Shown: positions 24,079 to 31,705 of the stretch, in pieces
Position numbering within the stretch: position 1 is the first letter of the stretch
Layout: every line of letters starts with the position of its first letter
Source: Bradyrhizobium sp. CIAT3101
GTDB taxonomy: Bacteria; Pseudomonadota; Alphaproteobacteria; Rhizobiales; Xanthobacteraceae
Length of the DNA: 64,000 nucleotides
Direction: 5' to 3'
Assembly (NCBI RefSeq): GCF_029714945.1
Contig: NZ_CP121634.1
Coordinates: forward strand, 5,787,001-5,851,000
Position numbers and translations under genes: made by a program
The notes under the pieces: model-generated
Told to the model about the DNA's origin: nothing
Databases searched by the model: none
The model's input: the letters and a program-made list of their open reading frames with translations, nothing else

Positions 24079-24117
24079 AAACGTACGAAGACGAGCCAAA
24101 ACATTGCGCGTACGTTT
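24079..24117. promoter_or_regulatory. Inverted AAACGTACG sites upstream of the polysaccharide operon
   Basis: AAACGTACG (24079-24087) and CGTACGTTT (24109-24117) form an inverted pair with centres 30 bp apart, about three helical turns, some 100-140 nt before the first gene of the cluster. Such spacing fits two dimers of a regulator on one DNA face. The cognate protein is unknown; the LuxR-type regulators nearby are candidates. Confidence 0.4.
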
Positions 24118-24217
24118 CTACAACGCTCGAGCCCCGACCAGCGTGCTGAGATCGGACTTCGCGGGCGAAAGTGATGATAGTTGATCTATTGCAAGCTCTA
24201 GCCATACGGAGGCTTCG

Positions 24218-24937
24218 ATGAAAGCGGTTATTCAATGCGGCGGCAAAGGAACGCGCTTGCGGCCCCACACATCAATTTTGCCAAAACCACTTATGCCGAT
24301 CGGCGCGCGTCCCGTCCTCGAGCTCGTCCTCAAATGGCTGAGGCGGAACGGAATCAGGGAAGTCTACGTCACCACCGGATATCTCGGCCATCTCATCCGC
24401 AGCGTCTGCGGGGACGGCGAGCAGTGGAATATGCGCATCAACTACACGCAGGAAATGGAGCCGCTCGGAACCATTGGCCCGCTGTCGCTGCTGCGTGACA
24501 AGCTCGACGAGCCGTTCCTGGTTCTCAACGGCGACGTGCTGACGGATCTGAATCTCAATCAGTTCGTGAGCAGCCATCGTCGCCGCAACTCGAAGCTCAC
24601 GATCGCCACCGCAATTCGCCCGACCAAGATGGACTTCGGCGTGATCGACGAGGTGGAAGAACGAGTGACCGGCTTCCGTGAAAAGCCCGAACTCACGCAT
24701 CTCGTCAGCATGGGCATCTACTGCATCGATCCGTGCGTGCTCGAACGGATTCCGTCCGGCGTTCCCTTCGGCTTCGACGATCTGATGTTCCAGATGCTCA
24801 ACGAGGAAGTACCGGTGAACGTGTTCAAGCATAGCGGCCTCTGGCTCGACATCGGCCGCGTCGAGGACTTCCTGAAGGCTCAGGACGTCGCTTGGGACGA
24901 ACAGTCACCGGTGTTCGCCAGCTCCGTCGCCGCCTGA
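24218..24937 (+). CDS. Sugar-1-phosphate nucleotidyltransferase
   Basis: A 239-aa enzyme of the NDP-sugar pyrophosphorylase family. It has the nucleotide-binding signature QCGGKGTRLRPHTSILPKPL at the N-terminus, the metal-binding LNGDVLTD and the sugar-contact MDFGVIDE and GFREKPE segments. It activates a sugar 1-phosphate with NTP. The short form without a C-terminal left-handed helix resembles MobA/ManC-like and LegB-associated transferases. It is first in the polysaccharide operon and should supply the nucleotide sugar used by the dehydratase and aminotransferase that follow. Confidence 0.93.
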   Translation: MKAVIQCGGKGTRLRPHTSILPKPLMPIGARPVLELVLKWLRRNGIREVYVTTGYLGHLIRSVCGDGEQWNMRINYTQEMEPLGTIGPLSLLRDKLDEPFLVLNGDVLTDLNLNQFVSSHRRRNSKLTIATAIRPTKMDFGVIDEVEERVTGFREKPELTHLVSMGIYCIDPCVLERIPSGVPFGFDDLMFQMLNEEVPVNVFKHSGLWLDIGRVEDFLKAQDVAWDEQSPVFASSVAA

Positions 24938-25009
24938 TGCGACCTCTCGCGGTGACCGCAAGGATCGCGTTCACCGCGTCAACTCACTCATCAGATTGGA
25001 GACGAACAC

Positions 25010-26146
25010 ATGCTTTTGGTATCTGAGCCGGTCCTGGGGGACGAAGAAAAAGCAGCTCTCACCGCCGTCATTGAAAGCGGCTGGGTCACCATGGGGGACC
25101 GGGTTCGCGAGTTCGAGCAGGCCTTCGCCCGCTTGCACGAGGCCGAGGACTCCGTCGCTGTCGGCTCCTGTACGGCGGCTCTCCACCTCATCCTGCATGC
25201 CCTCGGCATTGGCCCGGGAGACGAGGTCCTCGTTCCGTCCCTGACCTTCGTCGCGACCGCCAACAGCGTTCTCTATGTCGGCGCCCGACCGGTCTTCGTC
25301 GATATCGGATCTGCGGACGTTCCGTTGATGTCACTGGACGACGCGGAAGCGAAGTGCACGTCGAGGACCAAGGCCATCGTCCTGGTGCATTTTGCCGGCT
25401 ACCTGGCCCACCGCGACGCCTGGCAATCCTTTGCCCGCCGAAAGGGCCTGCTCCTGATCGAAGACGCAGCTCATGCGCCCGGGTTGCCCGAGGTCGGCAG
25501 CTATGGCGAAGCCGCTGCATTCAGTTTCTACGGCAACAAGAACATGACCACCGCCGAGGGCGGCGCGATCATCGCGCGCAGCCGCACCTTGCGCGAGACC
25601 ATCCGGCAGGCCCGCGCTCACGGGATGACGAGTGGCGCGCGGCAACGGCTCACCAGCCGCCGTCCGGACTACGACGTGACGATCCTCGGCTTCAACTACC
25701 GGATGGATGAACTGCGCGCCGCGCTCGGTCTCGTGCAGCTGAAGAAGCTGCCGGAATGGAACGATTGCAGACGGCGGCTGTCGGCCACCTATCGCGAGCT
25801 CATCGCGGAGCACTGCCCGTCGGTGGTGGTGCCATTCGAGGCCCCCTGGCCGTCGACCCACCACTTGCTACCGATCGTGCTGCCGCCGGCCACGAGCCGC
25901 CAGCGCATCATCGATCGCCTTCGCAAGCGCGGCGTCCAGACCACGGTTCACTATCCGCCCGTCCATCGCCTGACGTTCTACAGGGATCTCTACCCGGAGC
26001 TGGCCCTCCCGCGCACCGAGGATTTCGCGCGCCGCGAGCTGACGCTGCCTCTGCATCCCCGAATGTCGACATTGGACGTCGACAAGGTCGTGAATGCGCT
26101 GGCGGCCGCACTCGCCGCCGACTACCCGATGGGAGCGGTCGCATGA
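25010..26146 (+). CDS. DegT/DnrJ/EryC1-family sugar aminotransferase
   Basis: A 378-aa PLP enzyme. The PLP-binding Lys is K177 in SFYGNKNMTTAEGG, and D152 in LIEDAAHAPG contacts the cofactor ring nitrogen. It begins with the DEEKAALTAVIESGWVTMG segment typical of nucleotide-sugar 4-aminotransferases. It probably aminates the 4-keto-6-deoxy sugar made by the dehydratase at 26853-27860. Its stop overlaps the next start (ATGA at 26143-26146), indicating coupled translation with the sugar transferase. Confidence 0.94.
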   Translation: MLLVSEPVLGDEEKAALTAVIESGWVTMGDRVREFEQAFARLHEAEDSVAVGSCTAALHLILHALGIGPGDEVLVPSLTFVATANSVLYVGARPVFVDIGSADVPLMSLDDAEAKCTSRTKAIVLVHFAGYLAHRDAWQSFARRKGLLLIEDAAHAPGLPEVGSYGEAAAFSFYGNKNMTTAEGGAIIARSRTLRETIRQARAHGMTSGARQRLTSRRPDYDVTILGFNYRMDELRAALGLVQLKKLPEWNDCRRRLSATYRELIAEHCPSVVVPFEAPWPSTHHLLPIVLPPATSRQRIIDRLRKRGVQTTVHYPPVHRLTFYRDLYPELALPRTEDFARRELTLPLHPRMSTLDVDKVVNALAAALAADYPMGAVA

Positions 26147-26829
26147 CGGTGCCCGAGACGGCGAGCCGCTACGCGGCTCAGTCTCGCTCCTCCCATCTGG
26201 ATGTTCGGCGCGCGATCGACGTGCTCACCGTCGGCCTCGCGATGACGCTACTTTCGCCTGTCTTCGTCATCGTCGCGCTTGTCATCTGGCTCGAGAGCGG
26301 CCGGCCGATCCTGTTTACGCAGCTACGCCTGGGACAGCGCGGCGAGCCATTTCGGATGTACAAATTCCGCAAGTTCGGGCCGAACTGCGGCACCGACGGC
26401 TCTCCTCTGACGCTGGCGGCCGACGAACGTATGACGACCGTCGGCCGGATCCTCGCCGCGACCAAGCTCGACGAGCTGCCGCAACTCTGGAACGTCCTGC
26501 GGGGCGATATGTCTCTCGTCGGACCCCGCCCGGAGTCGCTCAGCTTTTCGGACTGCTTTCGCGACGGCTTTGAAAAAGTGCTCGACCATAAACCAGGCGT
26601 CTTTGGCCCGTGTCAGGTCCTGTTCCGACACGAAAGTAGCTTGTATCCGACTGACGCGCCGGCGCCGGACTTTTATCGGGAGGTCCTGTTTCCGGCCAAG
26701 GCGAGGGTCGACCTTGCCTATTTTCCGCGCCGAACGCTCGCATCCGATTTCGGCTGGATCGCCCGCGCCGCGCAGGTCATCGCAGTGGAATGCTGGAATG
26801 CGTTGAGGCGGAAGCATCGATCAGAATGA
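26143..26829 (+). CDS. PglC-like undecaprenyl-phosphate sugar phosphotransferase
   Basis: A 228-aa initiating transferase of the small PglC/WcaJ-C-terminal type with a single membrane-inserted helix (about residues 26-50, ending in a Ser-Pro kink). The core motifs are all there: FRMYKFRKF, the catalytic Asp110-Glu111 (TKLDELPQLWNVL) and GDMSLVGPRPE. It transfers a sugar phosphate to undecaprenyl phosphate at the cytoplasmic face, starting repeat-unit assembly. With the aminotransferase and dehydratase next door, the first sugar may be an amino-dideoxy sugar. Confidence 0.94.
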   Translation: MTVPETASRYAAQSRSSHLDVRRAIDVLTVGLAMTLLSPVFVIVALVIWLESGRPILFTQLRLGQRGEPFRMYKFRKFGPNCGTDGSPLTLAADERMTTVGRILAATKLDELPQLWNVLRGDMSLVGPRPESLSFSDCFRDGFEKVLDHKPGVFGPCQVLFRHESSLYPTDAPAPDFYREVLFPAKARVDLAYFPRRTLASDFGWIARAAQVIAVECWNALRRKHRSE

Positions 26830-26852
26830 CAGAGTGAGAGAGGGCTACGGCG

Positions 26853-27860
26853 ATGAGCTACAAAGGGGCGAAGATTCTCGTGACGGGAGCCGACGGCTTC
26901 ATCGGCTCGCATCTGACGGAGGCGCTCGTTTCGGCAGGGGCCGCCGTGACCGCCTTGGCGCAATACAACTCTTTCGACAGCCATGGCTGGCTCGACGATC
27001 TCCCGCCGTCGACCCGACAGGCGGTCAATCTGGTGCGCGGGGACATTCGCGACGCGGCCTTCGTCGGACGCATCGTCCAGGGTCAGAATTACGTCTTCCA
27101 TCTCGCGGCCCTGATCGCCATCCCTTACTCCTATGTTGCGCCGCAATCCTATGTGGAGACCAACGTCCTCGGAACGTTGAACGTTCTCGAAGCGGCCCGC
27201 CAACATGGCACTGAGCGGGTCGTCGTGACCTCGACGAGCGAGGTCTACGGCACGGCGCTCACAATGCCGATCGACGAGTCCCATCCGCTCCAGGGGCAAT
27301 CGCCCTACTCTGCTTCAAAGATCGGCGCGGATATGATGGCGGAGGCCTTCGCGCGCTCGTTTGGCCTTCCCGTCGTGATCCTCCGGCCGTTCAACACGTT
27401 CGGACCTCGACAAAGCGAGCGCGCGATCATCGGCACGATCATCCGGCAGGTGCTCGATCCCGACTGCCGCGCGATCATGGTCGGCGATACCACGCCTGTA
27501 CGTGATCTGACGTTTGTCACGGACACCGCCGCGGCATTCATGGCGGCCGGGCTCGTGGATGACCTCGAATTTGGCCACGCCTACAACGCCGGCAGTCAGC
27601 GCGCCATCTCCATCGGCCAGCTGATCGATGTCATTCTCGAGCTGACAGCCAGTCGCAAGCCGATCGAACACGACGCCAAGCGCTTGCGGCCGACGAACTC
27701 GGAGGTGCGCGCGCTCCTCGCCGACTCGACCCGGTTCGTGAAGGCGACCGGCTGGACGCCGAAGGTGACGCTGCGCGATGGCCTGGAACAAACCGTCAAT
27801 TGGTGGCGAGCTCGCCTCTCCGCCAAGCAAGTCCGGCGGCAAGCGGATTTCATGACATGA
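26853..27860 (+). CDS. NAD-dependent nucleotide-sugar 4,6-dehydratase (LegB-like extended SDR)
   Basis: A 335-aa extended short-chain dehydrogenase. It shows the NAD motif TGADGFIGSHL (11-21), the TSE dehydratase element (TSTSEVYG, S129/E130) and the catalytic Y152-x3-K156 (PYSASKIGAD). The early segment YNSFDSHGWLDD matches that of LegB-type UDP/GDP-GlcNAc 4,6-dehydratases. It should make the 4-keto-6-deoxy intermediate that the aminotransferase uses. It lies 23 nt after the transferase gene. Confidence 0.92.
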   Translation: MSYKGAKILVTGADGFIGSHLTEALVSAGAAVTALAQYNSFDSHGWLDDLPPSTRQAVNLVRGDIRDAAFVGRIVQGQNYVFHLAALIAIPYSYVAPQSYVETNVLGTLNVLEAARQHGTERVVVTSTSEVYGTALTMPIDESHPLQGQSPYSASKIGADMMAEAFARSFGLPVVILRPFNTFGPRQSERAIIGTIIRQVLDPDCRAIMVGDTTPVRDLTFVTDTAAAFMAAGLVDDLEFGHAYNAGSQRAISIGQLIDVILELTASRKPIEHDAKRLRPTNSEVRALLADSTRFVKATGWTPKVTLRDGLEQTVNWWRARLSAKQVRRQADFMT

Positions 27861-27914
27861 TGGGATCGGTCGACCACCGGCGTATTGCGAGGCATGTCGT
27901 TCGCGGGACTGGGA

Positions 27915-27956
27915 CGTCATCGCGAGCGCCAGCGGCTCGCTTCGCCGGGAATGACA
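27915..27956. repeat. Small intergenic palindromic repeat
   Basis: A nested palindrome: outer GTCAT (27916-27920) and ATGAC (27951-27955), inner GCGAGC (27922-27927) and GCTCGC (27935-27940). The wording (CGTCATCGCGAGCG...GGGAATGAC) resembles dispersed intergenic palindromes common in Bradyrhizobium genomes. It separates the dehydratase from the export gene. Confidence 0.45.
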
Positions 27957-27999
27957 GCCGCGCCGTACCAGGCGTGGCCAGATAATGCAGGAGATCGCC

Positions 28000-29259
28000 A
28001 TGGATCGCACCAGGCCCCGGAAGACGTTCAGCCTCATCTCACTTGCCTGCGCGACGGCGATGGCTCTGTTGGTCAGCAATGCCTGCTTCGCTGCGCCGTA
28101 TCGCCTCGCGGCAGGCGATACCGTGGAGGTATCGATCGGCGGTGCGTCCGAGCAACGCCACAGGGCGCAGATCCAGATCGACGGCACAATCGCCATCCCC
28201 GGAATCGGCACTGTCGAGGTCGCCGGCATGACCACCGCCGAGTTGCAGAGCCGGATGGAGACACTGCTGCAATCCAGGGTCCTGCGGCAACGTTTGCCCG
28301 ACGGACGTGAGCAAGCGATCGTCGTCGTGCCCGGAGACGTCACCGCGAGTGTGGTGGAGTATCGACCGATCTACGTGACCGGCGACGTTCTCACGCCGGG
28401 ACAATTGGCGTACAGGTCATCGATGACCGTGCGTCAGGCTGTCGCCGTTTCCGGCGGCTATAGCCTGCTGCGCTCCCGGAACCAGCCGGGCACCAATGAT
28501 CCGGCTGACCTCCTGCGCGACTACCAGTCTTTCTCCACCGAGTACGTGAAGGAGTATTTCCACGTCCTTCGCATCGATGCCGAACTGGCAAACAAGGACA
28601 CGTTCGACCAGACCATACCTCAGGAAATATCCTTGCCGGCATCTGCCATCGCTCCGATTGTGCAAGCCGAGGCAGAGTCGCTGAAAACCGCGCAGACCGA
28701 CTACCGCAAGGAGCGCCGATTTCTGGAGGATGCGGTCAAGCAAGCGGACGGACAATTCGCCGCTCTCAGCAAGCAACAGGAGGGAGAAGAGAAAGGCGTG
28801 CAAGCCGATGAGGAAGAGCTCGATCGCGTGGTCAAGCTGTTCGGTTCCGGCTCGCTACCGAGCCCGCGCGTGACCGAAAGTCGTCGCGCCCTTTTGCTGT
28901 CCTCGACCCGACGGCTGCAAACCACGGTGGAGCTCATGCGCCTTCAGCGCCAGCGCGAGGACTCGGCCCGGCAGATCGACCGCGTGGCAAGCCTGCGTAC
29001 CGTAACCCTGCTGCGTGAACTACGAGACTCAAATGCTCATATGACGGACCTGCGCATCAAAATGCGATCTCTGGGGCAAAAGTTGCAGCCGGTCAGCGGC
29101 AGCGCAGCACTGCCGGCGGGAGCAGGTGATCTGCGGCCCCAGGTTACCGTCGTCCGAAAGTCCGGCCCGCAATGGGAGAAGATCACGGCATCCGAAGACT
29201 TCGACCTCGAGCCGGGTGACGTGATCGAAATCACGCTGCGGCAGCAGGGCGGCTCCTGA
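28000..29259 (+). CDS. ExoF-type polysaccharide export periplasmic/outer-membrane protein
   Basis: About 419 aa. The signal peptide is FSLISLACATAMALLVSNAC then FAAPYRLAAGDTVEV. The polysaccharide export domain (about residues 30-110) is followed by a SLBB-like region (YVTGDVLTPGQLAYRSSMTV), a long coiled-coil (about 215-350) and a C-terminal beta segment (LEPGDVIEITLRQ). This layout and length match rhizobial ExoF rather than lipoprotein Wza. The ATG at 28000 is preferred over 27985 because AGGAG precedes it. It should work with the Wzc-like protein at 38320 to export the polymer. Confidence 0.92.
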   Translation: MDRTRPRKTFSLISLACATAMALLVSNACFAAPYRLAAGDTVEVSIGGASEQRHRAQIQIDGTIAIPGIGTVEVAGMTTAELQSRMETLLQSRVLRQRLPDGREQAIVVVPGDVTASVVEYRPIYVTGDVLTPGQLAYRSSMTVRQAVAVSGGYSLLRSRNQPGTNDPADLLRDYQSFSTEYVKEYFHVLRIDAELANKDTFDQTIPQEISLPASAIAPIVQAEAESLKTAQTDYRKERRFLEDAVKQADGQFAALSKQQEGEEKGVQADEEELDRVVKLFGSGSLPSPRVTESRRALLLSSTRRLQTTVELMRLQRQREDSARQIDRVASLRTVTLLRELRDSNAHMTDLRIKMRSLGQKLQPVSGSAALPAGAGDLRPQVTVVRKSGPQWEKITASEDFDLEPGDVIEITLRQQGGS

Positions 29260-29506
29260 GATCACTGGCCTGAGCGGCGGCATACCGAGCTCCGGAGCTG
29301 CTGCTCCCATCGACCATGACATGAGCCCTCGATCGACGGACCCGGAACGCCGGGCCGGCGTCGCCTGCCTTCGTCAAAAAGTGCAACCGGATTACCCCCA
29401 AAGCTGACCTCCTACCACCGATTGAACGTTTACAACACGTACGGCAATTGGAGAATGATCGTCGGACGCTCATTCATTTGGTTGAGGCAAGAGGGAACGG
29501 GGCATC

Positions 29507-30163
29507 ATGCTGAACTTGAACCAGAGCAGCTCGGTTGCATCGCGTTACCAATCCAAGGAGACCATTTTCAACATCTCCAACCGTGTTCCGCCCACTCTGC
29601 CCGAGGACAGTCCGTCCGATATGCGCGACGAGTTGCATGCGGCTCTAGGCCGTGTCGGCTGCGCGCACGTTGTGCTGAAGCAGGGCCATGTGGTCGAGGT
29701 CAGCCCGACCGGACGCGCCATATTGGAGCGCTACAGTGAGTTCGCGGCGGGTACGAAATCGCTGTACGGCGTTGTAAGGGAGATCGCAAAGCGGGCGAGC
29801 GTCGAACTTCCTGCGGGTTCGATGTCGTGGCTGGCGACGTCCTTCAACGAAGGCATAACGAGCCTCGTGAACCAGATGACGAATGTCTGGCCGGACGAAA
29901 CGTACACCGTCATCCTGCTCGATCTCGATGCCCGTCCGGAGCCGTCACCCCGCACGCTGCAACGACTGTTCAACCTGACGGCCGCGGAAACCCAACTCGC
30001 GATCGAATTGGCGCGCGGTGGCAATCTGCTGGATATTTCCCGCACCCAGCGGCTGAGCCGGGCGACGATCCGCTCGCATCTCGCATCCCTCTTCGTCAAG
30101 ACGCAGACACGACGGCAGGTGGAGCTCGTCTCCCTCTTGGGGCGGATCGCGCTGTTCCCGTAA
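29507..30163 (+). CDS. LuxR-family transcriptional regulator (no receiver domain)
   Basis: A 218-aa protein with a C-terminal LuxR-type helix-turn-helix (about 150-212: LFNLTAAETQLAIELARGGN, then RATIRSHLASLF). The N-terminal ~130 residues look like a small sensory fold with no receiver signature; a PAS-like fold is possible. It is separated from the export gene by about 250 nt and is convergent with the secretion genes, so it is probably its own transcription unit. Its target and signal are unknown. Confidence 0.85.
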   Translation: MLNLNQSSSVASRYQSKETIFNISNRVPPTLPEDSPSDMRDELHAALGRVGCAHVVLKQGHVVEVSPTGRAILERYSEFAAGTKSLYGVVREIAKRASVELPAGSMSWLATSFNEGITSLVNQMTNVWPDETYTVILLDLDARPEPSPRTLQRLFNLTAAETQLAIELARGGNLLDISRTQRLSRATIRSHLASLFVKTQTRRQVELVSLLGRIALFP

Positions 30164-30280
30164 TGCAGCCAGGCGCCAGCGTCACGGGGCCCTGAGCCGC
30201 GTGCCTGGACGCCGATGGAGCCCGCCAAGATCAAGCTTGCAAGATCAAGCTCCCGCCCGGATCCATCCGGCGGCCCGATC

Positions 30281-31705
30281 CTATCTCTCGCGCAGCATTT
30301 CCTGATTGTATCGCGTCAGCGGCGAAAGCAGATAGCTGATGATCCGTCGCGAACCGGTCTTGATTTCGACGGTCACCGCCATTCCAGGCGACAATTGGAC
30401 GGTCCGCCCCTCGATCATCATCGTGGTCCGGTCGAGGCTGACCCGGGCCGCGTAGATCAGCTCCTGCCCTTTCGGCTCGCTGGACGCGGTCTCGGCGCCT
30501 CCGGGTTGATCCCTCGTCCCCTCCTCGCGGCGATCCCTCATGATGGCATCGCGTGAAATGCTGAGCACGCGCCCATCCAGCAGACCGTACCGGGTGAAAT
30601 TGAAGGTATCGACCTTGATTGCAACGGTCTGCCCGGGGACGACAAAGCCGATATCGCGGTTGGATACCATTGCCTCGATCTCGAAATCCGGGTTCAGCGA
30701 AACGACGGCCGCCAGAGTTTGCGCCGGCGTGACCACTCCGCCGATCGTGTGTACCGCCAATTGCTGCACCACGCCGTCGACAGGCGCCGTCAGAACCTGC
30801 AGCTTGGCCTTTTGCTCGGCCTTGATGGCGTCCTGGGCGAGGCCCGCGGCCCGCTGTTCAACCTTGGACAGGTCATCATAGAGCGTCCGGCGGAACTCCG
30901 CTTCCGCCTTGGATCTGGCCTGCGCAAGACTTGCCGTCGCCGCCTCTACCTCGCGCAACCGGCTCTGCTGAACGAGAATGTCATGCTGCTGGCCGACCAG
31001 GTCCTGAGCCTCGGTGAGATAGGTGATCTTCGACCCGATTGCCTTGTCGTAAAGGTATTTGCGGACGTTCACGCGCTCCTCGAGCAGCGGGATCGTTGCA
31101 TCGAGCTTCGATATCGTCGCCGCAATGGTCTCGCTCTCCGCCTTCTTCTGCGCCAACTGCCTGTCGAGTTCCGACAGCTTGGTCGCCTGCTCTGCCATCT
31201 GACTGGCGAGGAATTGACGATGGAGTTCGATCGCCTGCGGGCTGGCCCCGACCGGGGGGACGAAGGCGGCGATCGGGTCGCCCGGCGCCAGCGCCGCCCG
31301 CAACCTCGCGATATCCAACTGGGCAGCGATCAGATCGGCCTTCACATGGTCAAGCTCAGCCCCACTGATGGTCGGATCGAGCTCGATCAGCACGTCGCCG
31401 GCCCGTACCGTCGCGCCGTCCCGCACATGAATTGCCCGCACAACCCCTGTTTCGGCGGGCTGGATCACCTTGGTCCGACCATTAACCACGATCTTGCCCG
31501 GCGCGGTTGCAACCACGTCGACCCTGCAGAGCGTGGCCCAGGCCAGAGCTGAGCAGAACAGCAGGATGATGGTCAATCCGATGGCACGGCCGACCGGCGA
31601 CGGCGGCTTCTCCATGACTTCCAGCGCGGCGGGGAGAAAGGCGGCCTCGTCCGCGCGGCGCCGGCGGTTATCGGGAAACCGGATAATGCGTCTAGCGGCC
31701 GTCAT
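30281..31705 (-). CDS. HlyD-family type I secretion membrane-fusion protein
   Basis: A 474-aa periplasmic adaptor with a short cytoplasmic N-terminus, one membrane helix (AIGLTIILLFCSALAWATL), the lipoyl half-motifs (GVVRAIHVRDGATVRAGDVL and LTAPVDGVVQQLAV), a long alpha-helical hairpin between them, and a C-terminal beta-barrel ending in ISYLLSPLTRYNQEMLRER. The pattern is HlyD rather than efflux-type. The ATG at 31705 overlaps the end of the ABC exporter gene by 14 nt, so the two are co-transcribed. It bridges the ABC exporter to a TolC-like protein that is not in this window. Confidence 0.92.
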   Translation of the reverse strand: MTAARRIIRFPDNRRRRADEAAFLPAALEVMEKPPSPVGRAIGLTIILLFCSALAWATLCRVDVVATAPGKIVVNGRTKVIQPAETGVVRAIHVRDGATVRAGDVLIELDPTISGAELDHVKADLIAAQLDIARLRAALAPGDPIAAFVPPVGASPQAIELHRQFLASQMAEQATKLSELDRQLAQKKAESETIAATISKLDATIPLLEERVNVRKYLYDKAIGSKITYLTEAQDLVGQQHDILVQQSRLREVEAATASLAQARSKAEAEFRRTLYDDLSKVEQRAAGLAQDAIKAEQKAKLQVLTAPVDGVVQQLAVHTIGGVVTPAQTLAAVVSLNPDFEIEAMVSNRDIGFVVPGQTVAIKVDTFNFTRYGLLDGRVLSISRDAIMRDRREEGTRDQPGGAETASSEPKGQELIYAARVSLDRTTMMIEGRTVQLSPGMAVTVEIKTGSRRIISYLLSPLTRYNQEMLRER

